Origin: CAKSUT01 sp045542335
Lineage (GTDB): Bacteria; Bacillota; Clostridia; Oscillospirales; CAG-382
DNA length: 64,000 bases
Reading direction: 5' to 3'
NCBI GenBank assembly: GCA_045542335.1
Contig: JAZQKV010000017.1
Location: 1 to 64,000, forward strand
Position numbers and translations under genes: made by a program. The notes under the pieces were generated by a model. It ran no database searches and was not told the DNA's origin. It saw only the letters and a program-made list of their open reading frames with translations. Positions 8,115-16,323 of this stretch are shown here, piece by piece. Each line of letters opens with the position of its first letter. The first letter of the stretch is position 1.

Positions 8115-9845
8115 ATGGGTAAAGTCTTAAAATACCTCAAAAAGTATTGGTTTATTGCCCTTATGTCGCCACTTTTTATGGCAGGCGAGGTTTGGGTAGA
8201 TTTGAAGCTTCCGCAGCTTATGAAAATAATTGTCAATGAGGGTGTGGCGGGAATGAATATGGAAATCATTCTCCACAATGGAATCCTGATGATTATTTAT
8301 GCGATAATAGGCGGATTTTGCGGCATTGCGTCTGCAGGATTTGGAAGTGCAGCTTCGCAATATTTTGCAAATGATTTGCGTTGCGATGCGTTTTCGCGTG
8401 TTATGTACCTTTCGCCGCAACAGACGGATAAGTTCACAACTGGCTCTCTTATAACTCGCATAACAAACGATATTTCGCAAATGCAGAACTTTGTTGCAAT
8501 GGCACTAAGAATGTGTGTCAGAACAACACTTCTTTTTGCAGGAAGTATTTATTATGCAATTGACCTTAATATGGCATTTGGTATGGTTGTGCTTGTTTCG
8601 CTTCCTGTTCAGATTTTTATTGTCACTTTCTTTGTTTCAAAGGCAAACCCACTTTTCAGCGTGGTACAGGATAAACTTGACAGGGTGAACTCTGTTGTTC
8701 AAGAGAATGTCAGCGGTGCAAGAGTTGTTAAGGCGTATGTCAGAGAACAGCACGAAATCGGCAGGTTTGACGATGCAAATAAGAATCTTTGCGATATAAC
8801 ATATAAGGTTTCAAAGATTATGGCAACCCTTAATCCTTTTGTCATGGTTGTTATGAATCTCACAATTATTGTTATCATAAGAATTGGCGGCGGCAAGGTG
8901 AATGTGGGCGAAATCGGCCCCGGTGATGTTATGGCGGCTATTACTTATGTAACACAGATTCTCATGTCAATCATGATGATTTCAATGATGTTCCAGATGA
9001 TTTCCCGCGCAATGGCTTCTTCAAAACGTATTTCCGAAGTTCTTGACACAACTCCTGTTATTGAGGGCGGCGATGAAACCCTTGATGGTGACATTGAAAC
9101 TGTTGAATTTAAAAATGTAAGCTTCAGCTATCCGGGGGCTTCGGGAAGACCGGTTCTCCGGGATGTTGACCTTAAGATTTCAAAGGGTGAAACTGTGGCA
9201 ATTCTCGGTTCGACAGGTTCGGGCAAGACTTCTCTTGTGAGCCTGCTTGCGAGATATTATGATGCAAATGGCGGAGAAATACTCATCAACGGAAAGGACG
9301 TAAAGAGCTTTACGCTTTCGTCGTTACGAGAAAAAATTGGATATGTTCTTCAAAAAAGTGAACTGTTTTCGGGGACTATTGCAGATAATATCCGTTGGGG
9401 TAAAGAGGACGCAACAATGGACGAGGTTGTTGCGTGCGCAAAAATAGCACAGGCTGATGAATACATAAATGGTTTTGTTGACGGCTATGACACAATTGTT
9501 GGTGAGAAAGGTGCATCACTTTCGGGCGGTCAGAAGCAAAGGCTTTCCATTGCGCGTTCCATTATGAAGCATCCGGAAGTGCTGATTTTTGACGACAGCA
9601 CCTCGGCTCTCGACCTTGGAACTGAGGCGAGGCTCCAGAAGGCACTGCGTGAAAACCTTAAAGGCACAACTATTATCATGATTGCGCAGAGAATTGCAAG
9701 CGTTATGAATGCTGACAGAATAATTGTGCTTGACAAAGGTGTTGTTGCAGCGTGCGGAACTCATAAGGAGCTTCTTGAAACAAGCGATGTTTACAAGGAC
9801 ATTTATAATTCCCAAATGAGAAAGGAGGAGAGCGATAATGAATAA
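8115..9845 (+). CDS. Heterodimeric ABC exporter, subunit with degenerate ATP site
   Basis: A 576-aa half-transporter: six-helix membrane domain (about 1-310) then an ATPase domain. Walker A is GSTGSGKTS and the signature is LSGGQKQR. Walker B reads IFDDSTSALD with Asp instead of the catalytic Glu, and the H-loop reads IAQRI with Gln instead of His. These changes mark the subunit that supplies the non-hydrolysing site in heterodimeric exporters of the BmrC/D and TM287/288 type. The partner gene starts inside its last codons. The start at 8115 (MGKVLKYLKKYW) is preferred over a GTG at 8088. Likely substrates are drugs, lipids or peptides; not decided by sequence. Confidence 0.95.
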   Translation: MGKVLKYLKKYWFIALMSPLFMAGEVWVDLKLPQLMKIIVNEGVAGMNMEIILHNGILMIIYAIIGGFCGIASAGFGSAASQYFANDLRCDAFSRVMYLSPQQTDKFTTGSLITRITNDISQMQNFVAMALRMCVRTTLLFAGSIYYAIDLNMAFGMVVLVSLPVQIFIVTFFVSKANPLFSVVQDKLDRVNSVVQENVSGARVVKAYVREQHEIGRFDDANKNLCDITYKVSKIMATLNPFVMVVMNLTIIVIIRIGGGKVNVGEIGPGDVMAAITYVTQILMSIMMISMMFQMISRAMASSKRISEVLDTTPVIEGGDETLDGDIETVEFKNVSFSYPGASGRPVLRDVDLKISKGETVAILGSTGSGKTSLVSLLARYYDANGGEILINGKDVKSFTLSSLREKIGYVLQKSELFSGTIADNIRWGKEDATMDEVVACAKIAQADEYINGFVDGYDTIVGEKGASLSGGQKQRLSIARSIMKHPEVLIFDDSTSALDLGTEARLQKALRENLKGTTIIMIAQRIASVMNADRIIVLDKGVVAACGTHKELLETSDVYKDIYNSQMRKEESDNE

Positions 9846-11718
9846 TCAACCCGGAAGAAACAACGCAGGAATGGGCGGACGTCCCGGAATGGGCAGACCC
9901 GGAGGCGGACCGGGCAGAGGTCCGATGATGATGGTTGAAAAGCCAAAGGACATGAAGAAAACTTTTATGAAGCTTGTGCGATACATCGGAAAAAGCAAGT
10001 ATCTTGTTATTGGACTTCTTGCTGTTATGGTTTTCACAACGCTTCTCAACCTTGCAGGTCCTGTTCTTCAACAAAAAGCCATTGACTCAATTTCCATAAA
10101 ATCGGGAGACGGATTTTCAGTTGACTTTCAGATGCTGACAGTGGTTCTTATCACCATGGCGGTTGTTTATGCGCTTTCCTCGCTTCTTTCATATTTACAG
10201 GGGATATATTCGGCAAAGCTTTCACAATCAACTGTTTATATGATGCGAAAAGATTTATTTGCAAAAATGTCGTATCTGCCGATTAAGTTTATTGACACGC
10301 ATCAACACGGCGATATGATGAGCCGAATGACAAACGATGTTGAAAACATATCTGTAACAATTTCCCAATCAATCGGTTCGCTTTTTTCTGGCGTTGTCAC
10401 TATTGTTGGCACGCTGTTTATCATGTTGTGGTATAGCCCGATTCTCACGCTTGTGAGTCTTGTTACAATTCCGCTTACTCTTTGCGTGACAATGTTCCTC
10501 TCAAAATTTATGAGGCGTTTCTTCAAGGCACAACAGAAAATTCTCGGCTCTCTTAATGGAGAGGTTGAGGAAATGGTGACGGGTTATAAGACAGTAATTG
10601 CTTTTGGAAGAGAGGACGAAGCCGTAAGAAATTTCGGCGAAATCAGCAGAAACTTGCGTAAAGTCGGAATTAAGGCGAACATTTTTGGCGGAGTTATGGG
10701 TCCTCTTATGAACATAATCGGAAACCTTGGTTATCTGTGTATTGCGGCTGTGGGCGGATATCTTGCCATTAAAACATATGGCACAGAGGGAGCAATTTCA
10801 ATTGGCGTGATTCAGGCGTTCCTCTCTCTTTCAAAGCAGTTCACCCGACCCATTAACGAAATTGCAAACCAATATTCTGCCATTCAGACAGCAATTGCCG
10901 GTGCAGAACGTGTTTTTGAAATAATGGATGCGCCGCCGGAAATTGACGAGGGTGCAATTGATCTTGGTGAAACGGGTGTTGTGGGTGCGCTTGAATTCAA
11001 CGACCTTAAATTCTCATATGTTGAGGGCGAGCCTGTACTTAAAGATTTTGACCTGAAGGTAAAGCCGGGACAAAAAATTGCAATTGTGGGAAAGACAGGT
11101 GCAGGCAAAACGACGGTCGCAAATCTGTTGACGAGATTTTATGAAATTGATGGCGGAGAGATTCTCCTTGACGGAAAAAATATAACCGATATTACGAAAA
11201 ATTCACTTCGCAAAAACATTGCGATAGTTTTGCAGGATACAATATTGTTTTCGGACACCATTGAAAACAATATTCGTTACGGCAACGAGAATGCCACATT
11301 TGAGGACGTTAAGCGTGCGGCGGCAATGGCAAATGCGGACGAGTTTATTGAGCGTCTTCCCGAGGGTTATGCTACAAAGCTTACCGAAAGCGGAAGCAAT
11401 CTCAGTCAGGGGCAGCGTCAGCTTCTTGCAATTGCAAGAGCCGTTCTTGCCGACCCCAAAATTCTTATTCTTGACGAGGCAACTTCAAGCGTTGACACCC
11501 GAACGGAAATGAATATTCAGCAAGCTATGATTCAGCTTATGAAAGGACGCACGAGCCTTATAATCGCACACAGACTTTCAACTATCAAGGATGCGGACAT
11601 GATTATTGTTGTTGCCGATGGCAGAGTTTCCGAAAGCGGCAGCCATGAGGAGCTTCTTGAAAAACAGGGCAGCTACTTTGAGCTTTATAAGAATCAGTAC
11701 GCAGGTTTTGCGACCTGA
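9838..11718 (+). CDS. Heterodimeric ABC exporter, catalytic subunit
   Basis: A 626-aa half-transporter that overlaps the previous gene by 8 nt, implying coupled translation. The first 32 residues form an unusual Gly/Arg/Pro/Met-rich cytoplasmic tail (repeats such as GGRPGMGRPGGGPGRGP). The six-helix membrane domain is about 40-340 and the ATPase domain follows. Walker A GKTGAGKTT, Walker B ILDEATSSVD and H-loop IAHRLS are all canonical. The signature is NLSQGQRQ, a variant matching the degenerate-site half supplied to the partner. It is followed by a terminator. Together with marR it forms a three-gene efflux operon. Confidence 0.95.
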   Translation: MNNQPGRNNAGMGGRPGMGRPGGGPGRGPMMMVEKPKDMKKTFMKLVRYIGKSKYLVIGLLAVMVFTTLLNLAGPVLQQKAIDSISIKSGDGFSVDFQMLTVVLITMAVVYALSSLLSYLQGIYSAKLSQSTVYMMRKDLFAKMSYLPIKFIDTHQHGDMMSRMTNDVENISVTISQSIGSLFSGVVTIVGTLFIMLWYSPILTLVSLVTIPLTLCVTMFLSKFMRRFFKAQQKILGSLNGEVEEMVTGYKTVIAFGREDEAVRNFGEISRNLRKVGIKANIFGGVMGPLMNIIGNLGYLCIAAVGGYLAIKTYGTEGAISIGVIQAFLSLSKQFTRPINEIANQYSAIQTAIAGAERVFEIMDAPPEIDEGAIDLGETGVVGALEFNDLKFSYVEGEPVLKDFDLKVKPGQKIAIVGKTGAGKTTVANLLTRFYEIDGGEILLDGKNITDITKNSLRKNIAIVLQDTILFSDTIENNIRYGNENATFEDVKRAAAMANADEFIERLPEGYATKLTESGSNLSQGQRQLLAIARAVLADPKILILDEATSSVDTRTEMNIQQAMIQLMKGRTSLIIAHRLSTIKDADMIIVVADGRVSESGSHEELLEKQGSYFELYKNQYAGFAT

Positions 11719-11775
11719 TACAGAGTTAATGTTTGGTGATTTACTTGCCCGGAATTCAAGTTGTTTTTAACTTTC

Positions 11776-11820
11776 AAAAGGGGTACTTTTTTAAAAAGCA
11801 TCCCTTTTAAATTTTTCTTT
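11776..11820 (+). terminator. Terminator of the marR-ABC operon
   Basis: Long imperfect stem starting AAAAGGGGTACTTTTT and closing AAAAAGCATCCCTTTT (one mismatch, one G-U), followed by a T-rich tail at 11811-11820. Confidence 0.8.
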
Positions 11821-11921
11821 AAGCTTACATTGTGAACCTCAAAAGCTTGAAAACGGGGGAGGGTTGCCGTAAGTTATATTTGCTTTGCTTTGAATTCAAA
11901 GCTTGTTTTGCAACGTTTATT

Positions 11922-11962
11922 GATAACAAAAAAGGGAAGGCTTGAAAACCTTCCCTTTTTAA
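11922..11962 (-). terminator. Terminator of the WG/PstS-like lipoprotein operon
   Basis: Perfect 12-bp stem 11929-11940 / 11949-11960 (AAAAAGGGAAGG) with an 8-nt loop. U-rich ends exist on both strands, so it can stop transcription from either side of this convergent pair. Confidence 0.9.
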
Positions 11963-11975
11963 TTTTTGGTTATTA

Positions 11976-12965
11976 TTATTTTGCGACGTAATTTTCTCTT
12001 TCAACAAGCTCCTTGCCTTGCTCGGAGGTGATCCAGTTATACAGCACTCTTGCAGGTGCATCGTCGGCAAGGGATTTGTTAATTACAACATAGAAATCAT
12101 TGACAAAGGGGTATTCGCCGGAGGCAATTGTTTCGTTGGTGGGGTTGATGCCGTCAACGGCGAGTATTTTGCTTGTTCCGAGCTTGTCGCTTTCCATGTT
12201 GGTGAGATAGTAATAAACAGTGTAACCCAATGCGCCCTCGGAGTTATCATATTCGGCAACAGCTTCAAGAAGTCCTATCATTGAGCCGATTCTGAGGGAG
12301 GTGGGCGGATCCATGAGCTCATCACCGAGATTTATGAGCTTGTCAAAAAGTGTCTGACTTCCGCTGTCACGGTTTCGCTGATAGGGTATCATTTCAAGGT
12401 CTTTGCCGCCAACTGTTTTCCAGTTTGTAATCTCGCCTTTATAGATTTGCTTGATTTGATTTGTGGTGAGAGAGGAAACCTCGTTTTTAAGACTGCATAT
12501 AAACACAAGAGCATCTGCACCGATTGCTGTCATCTCATATTCAAAGCCTTTTTGATTTGCATATTCCAAAGCCTCTTCAGATGGTTCATATGCAAGAAGA
12601 ATGTCAAATGTTCCGTCAACGAGTGCCTCATAATTGTCGGTGGTTGAACCCTCAAAAACAATCATTGAGTTTGCTGTTTCGCGGTCAATGCCAAGCACGG
12701 TTGCGGTCACCGCTTCGCCAAGAGGGAGAGCCGCAAGAGAGCCGCCCATTTTAGGATAATTGTCTGTTGTGAAAGTGAAATTTCCTGTGTTTTCAACGTC
12801 GGAATTATCGGGGATTACGGATGTGTCAGAAGCGGTGGGGGTATCATTGGTTTGGGGATCTACAGGTGGGGTGTTGTTATCCGGTGAGCAGGAAACAAGC
12901 ATTGCGCTTGCGGTCAGAAGCGCAGAGAGTGTCAGCGTGGATAGTCTTTTGAGTGTTAATTTCAT
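11976..12965 (-). CDS. PstS-like phosphate-binding lipoprotein
   Basis: Extracellular solute-binding lipoprotein of 329 aa. The signal peptide ends in the lipobox LVSC with acyl Cys26, then a Thr/Asp/Pro-rich linker to about residue 60, then a type II periplasmic-binding fold. The segments IKQIYKGEITNWKTVGG and QRNRDSGSQTLF match the phosphate-binding loops of PstS. Yet there are no pstC, pstA or pstB genes beside it; it follows a WG-repeat lipoprotein by 35 nt. It may therefore serve as a stand-alone phosphate sensor or scavenger, or share a transporter encoded elsewhere. AAAGGAGT precedes the ATG. It is the last gene before a strong terminator. Confidence 0.9.
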   Translation of the reverse strand: MKLTLKRLSTLTLSALLTASAMLVSCSPDNNTPPVDPQTNDTPTASDTSVIPDNSDVENTGNFTFTTDNYPKMGGSLAALPLGEAVTATVLGIDRETANSMIVFEGSTTDNYEALVDGTFDILLAYEPSEEALEYANQKGFEYEMTAIGADALVFICSLKNEVSSLTTNQIKQIYKGEITNWKTVGGKDLEMIPYQRNRDSGSQTLFDKLINLGDELMDPPTSLRIGSMIGLLEAVAEYDNSEGALGYTVYYYLTNMESDKLGTSKILAVDGINPTNETIASGEYPFVNDFYVVINKSLADDAPARVLYNWITSEQGKELVERENYVAK

Positions 12966-13000
12966 TGTGATACTCCTTTCAGATTATAGTGTTTTATATG

Positions 13001-14749
13001 TTAGTCTGTTTTTAGGTTTCTTACTTTGACAATTGGATTCAGTTTGCCGTCTGAAACGCTTGAAAGATGGATAATTTCATTTTCAACATAGCGCAAATAG
13101 GTTTTTCCGCAAACTTCAAGGGTCTGCAAATAGGGGGCTTTTTCAAGAACATATTTTCCTGTTTCGGCATCATAAAGCGAGTAAAAGCCTGTGCCGGGAA
13201 GAGTTGGGTCTTCATTGGGAATGTATTTGTACAAAATAAGGAATCTTCCGTCAATGCAGTTGTGGACACCTGTGTTTTCAAAAATGCCAAGTTCTTTTTT
13301 TGCTTTAAGGTCTATAACAACTGTGTCCTCGTAGTTTTCGTCAACATACATTGTTATGAAACGCTCATCCATTGCATTAAAGTATTCTGAACTGCCGGAG
13401 GGGGCTTTGTAGGTGTAAAGTGTTTTGCCTGATTTGTCCATAAAGGTGAATACACGGGTGTTGTGGTCAAGGTGAGCGAAAATATCCGAATCCCAGTTGG
13501 GAGAGACGTTTGGGGAAGCTCCGAGCTGTGAGGAAACTATCTTTTTGCCTGTTGAAAGGTTGGTAAATTCATGATACCCACCGTTCTGATGGCTGAAAAA
13601 GTGGAGAACACCATTGTTTTTGCCGACAAAGGAATAGCTGCCGTTGGCAAAAGGAGTGTCTAACTTTATTATTGATTCGGAAAGGTCTTTGCCACCGGAA
13701 TAGCTTGCAAGGTAATGGTCGCCGTCTTTACTCATTATGAACATTTTGTTTTTGGGATTGGCGAAAATGCTGTCATATTGAGCAGGAATAACAAGTTTTC
13801 CTCGTGTGTTGATAATGCCGGCAAGGGATTGGGTGTCTTTTTCTTTGCCCGGAACATCAAAACGCACAACCGCAAAGCCATCTGTAAATTCACCGCAATC
13901 ACTGAAGCCGCCAACAACCTTGTTTCCGTTTATGTCAATATAACATCCATCATAATAAGCGTTTTCTCCGAAGGTTGAGGTGACAACAGGAGCAAGACCG
14001 TCTTTCCCGAAATTTCCGAAATAAATCCAGCCATTTTCAACGCTTGCTTCGTAAATCACATTTCCTTTGAAATCAAGCACCTTATACGTAAAATCAGAGT
14101 CGTTCATGACATCACCTGACATTACAACAAGTCTGCCGTTTCCGTCTTCTGCGTTGCCATAAATATAATTAAGGCTCATGCCGTCAAGCTCTGTCATCCA
14201 CGATCCGTCAACGGAGCAAACGGCGGTATAGGTTTTGGTGGAATAGTTTTTCTCGTCGAAGGAAAGATCTTTTGTGAGGACATAATAGTAGTTACCGTTT
14301 CCATCGTCCTGGGGATAAATTCCCGAATAGACCGCATCAACAACGATTTTGCCGTCAAGGGTGCAAAGACCGTAGTTTTCAAATGACATTTTCCCACCAA
14401 AAAATCTGTCTTCCGGGTCCGCCGGATAATACTCGGTTATGCTTCCGACAAAGGGAATCAACATTCCGTAATCGTCACGAGGAATAAGCTTGTCGGTGTG
14501 TTCGGCATAAAAGCGACTGAATTTTTCGTCCCTGTCGGTGTATTTTCCAATGTCGGGCAACCTGTTGAGCTTGAATACGGGGACATTTTCATCAGGGGAC
14601 AAAGCTTCGGACTTTTGTGGAATGGCGGCATCGACGGCGGTGATATTTTCGGAAAGCAAATCGGTGTTGCTGTCGTCGGTGACAGGTGAACAAGCCGCCG
14701 CAGAAACTGCAACAACAATTGCGCATATCAGGGCTGTCAGCTTTTTCAT
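13001..14749 (-). CDS. WG-repeat lipoprotein
   Basis: A 582-aa exported lipoprotein: signal peptide MKKLTALICAIVVAVSAAAC with the acyl Cys at residue 20, a low-complexity linker, then a repeat domain. Repeats have the WG/KWG pattern: YGLCTLDGKIVVDAVYSGI, CYIDINGNKVVGGFSDCGEF followed by TDGFAVVRF, and AGIINTRGKLVIPAQYDSI. Such repeats build a beta-propeller-like fold of unknown ligand. AAAGGAGC precedes the ATG. It is co-transcribed with the PstS-like lipoprotein 35 nt downstream, suggesting a common surface task such as ligand capture or sensing. The biochemical role is unknown. Confidence 0.88.
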   Translation of the reverse strand: MKKLTALICAIVVAVSAAACSPVTDDSNTDLLSENITAVDAAIPQKSEALSPDENVPVFKLNRLPDIGKYTDRDEKFSRFYAEHTDKLIPRDDYGMLIPFVGSITEYYPADPEDRFFGGKMSFENYGLCTLDGKIVVDAVYSGIYPQDDGNGNYYYVLTKDLSFDEKNYSTKTYTAVCSVDGSWMTELDGMSLNYIYGNAEDGNGRLVVMSGDVMNDSDFTYKVLDFKGNVIYEASVENGWIYFGNFGKDGLAPVVTSTFGENAYYDGCYIDINGNKVVGGFSDCGEFTDGFAVVRFDVPGKEKDTQSLAGIINTRGKLVIPAQYDSIFANPKNKMFIMSKDGDHYLASYSGGKDLSESIIKLDTPFANGSYSFVGKNNGVLHFFSHQNGGYHEFTNLSTGKKIVSSQLGASPNVSPNWDSDIFAHLDHNTRVFTFMDKSGKTLYTYKAPSGSSEYFNAMDERFITMYVDENYEDTVVIDLKAKKELGIFENTGVHNCIDGRFLILYKYIPNEDPTLPGTGFYSLYDAETGKYVLEKAPYLQTLEVCGKTYLRYVENEIIHLSSVSDGKLNPIVKVRNLKTD

Positions 14750-14878
14750 TTTTTTGCTCCTTTCTTTGTGATAAATATTAGACGCATGGGAAAGCAGGTT
14801 TGTTCCGGAAAAATTGGCGATGGGAAGCCGGAATCAAAAGGATTTGTTTATAAAGCAAGAGGCTTGTGTGAGCGATGA

Positions 14879-15652
14879 TTATCGGCTGTATTTTTTGTGC
14901 TGAACATTATATGAAATTCTTGCAAGAAGCGGATTTGACAAAAGCCTTGAAGCAAATGCAAGAAACTTTATGTCAATTCCGGGGAAGATTGCGGCTTTTC
15001 CTTTGAACATCATTTTCACGGCGTGTTCTGCAACAAATTGCGAGGATTTTCCGCTTAAAGAAAACCTTACGTTTGCAACGTCGGAGAACTCCGTGTTGAC
15101 AGGACCGGGGCACAGACATCCAACATAAATGCTATCTGAAAGACCGTCTTTGCGTACCTCCTCACGGATTGCATGGGTGAGGCTAACGACATATGCCTTT
15201 GTGGCGTAATATGTTGCAAGAAGCGGACCCGGCATATAACCGCCAATGGAGGCGACATTGAGGATTTTCCCCTTGCCTTTGCTGTAAAAACTCTGAAGAA
15301 AAAGCTTTGTGAGAATGTGCATGGCACGGATATTAAGATCAATCATCGAAAGCTCGCGGTCGAGGTCGTTTTCCACAAACCTGCCGAGGAGTCCGAAGCC
15401 TGCGTTGTTTATAACAATGTCTACGCTCTTGTTCTCAACGGCTTTATAAAGAGCCATGCAATTTTCCGCACTGCACAAATCCATCGGGATAACCTCGACG
15501 TTTATTCCGAATTCTTCGCCAAGCTCTGCGGCAAGGCTTTCAAGTCGTTCTTTTCTTCGGGCAACAAGTATAAGGTCGTGCCCGGATTTTGCAAGGCAGC
15601 GTGCAATATCTGTTCCGATTCCGGAGCTTGCACCGGTTATGAGTGCTTTCAT
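14879..15652 (-). CDS. Short-chain dehydrogenase/reductase (SDR)
   Basis: NAD(P)-dependent oxidoreductase, 257 aa. Rossmann motif TGASSGIG at residues 7-14, NNAG at 82-85, catalytic Ser135 and Tyr148-x3-Lys152 (YYATK) are all present. The ARRKERLESL stretch after the second strand, with Arg residues, suggests NADP(H). The closest well-known types are the YqjQ/DltE-like classical SDRs; the substrate is unknown. The ribosome site is weak (GGATGTGAT about 7 nt upstream). It is divergent from the TSCPD gene and separated from the WG lipoprotein gene by 129 nt, so probably transcribed alone. Confidence 0.92.
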   Translation of the reverse strand: MKALITGASSGIGTDIARCLAKSGHDLILVARRKERLESLAAELGEEFGINVEVIPMDLCSAENCMALYKAVENKSVDIVINNAGFGLLGRFVENDLDRELSMIDLNIRAMHILTKLFLQSFYSKGKGKILNVASIGGYMPGPLLATYYATKAYVVSLTHAIREEVRKDGLSDSIYVGCLCPGPVNTEFSDVANVRFSLSGKSSQFVAEHAVKMMFKGKAAIFPGIDIKFLAFASRLLSNPLLARISYNVQHKKYSR

Positions 15653-15822
15653 TCTATCACATCCATAAATTATTTATATAATAATTATAACCGCAATTTA
15701 TTAAAATTCCACACGCTGCCTGTGAACATATTATTTTATATTGCCAAGAATTTGACAAAATCTGAAAATATAACCTAAAATGTTAATTTTTTGTTTAACC
15801 CCTTTTATTTATCGAAGATATG

Positions 15823-15831
15823 TGTTATAAT
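15823..15831 (+). promoter_or_regulatory. Extended -10 promoter
   Basis: TGTTATAAT: TG one base before a perfect TATAAT (15826-15831), with only a poor -35 (TTTTAT at 15803-15808). It would drive the TSCPD gene and perhaps the phosphohexomutase behind it. Confidence 0.6.
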
Positions 15832-15956
15832 AAAGAGTAATATTGTGTCGGATTATACCCTCATGGCAAAAAACAAGCTGACAGAGGTTTTTACAGCACA
15901 ATATATAAGAAAAAATTCCCGTTGCAAGTTGTTGCAAAGGAAAGGAAAAGACAATA

Positions 15957-16205
15957 ATGAAAGAAGTTTCATATACTCCCAAGGGAGTATGTTCAAGGGC
16001 AATCAGCTTTAAAATTGACGACGAGGGGAAAGTTCGTGACCTTCGTTTCAGCGGTGGCTGCAGCGGAAACACGCAGGGCATTTGTGCACTTATAGAGGGC
16101 ATGGATGCAAACGAGGCGGCAAAACGTCTTGAGGGGATAAAATGCGGTTTTAAGCCAACCTCGTGTCCCGACCAGCTTGCAAAGGCTATAAAGAGTAACT
16201 CTTGA
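15957..16205 (+). CDS. Small TSCPD-domain protein (TIGR03905 family)
   Basis: An 82-aa protein with four conserved cysteines: VCSRAISF, GGCSGNTQGICALIEG and PTSCPDQLAKAI. The last is the TSCPD signature, also found as an accessory module in some ribonucleotide reductases and 4-Cys proteins. The cysteines could bind a metal or Fe-S cluster. The function is unknown. GGAAAGG precedes the ATG. It lies 118 nt upstream of the phosphohexomutase on the same strand. Confidence 0.9.
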   Translation: MKEVSYTPKGVCSRAISFKIDDEGKVRDLRFSGGCSGNTQGICALIEGMDANEAAKRLEGIKCGFKPTSCPDQLAKAIKSNS

Positions 16206-16323
16206 ATAATAAAGTATTGTGCAGTGGTGTTGCCTTGAACAAGGATTCTCTTGGTAATATCTGCACATTTACTTTGCAAACAGATTGAAATTCACACCCA
16301 CCCCCGGAAAGGATGAAATACCT

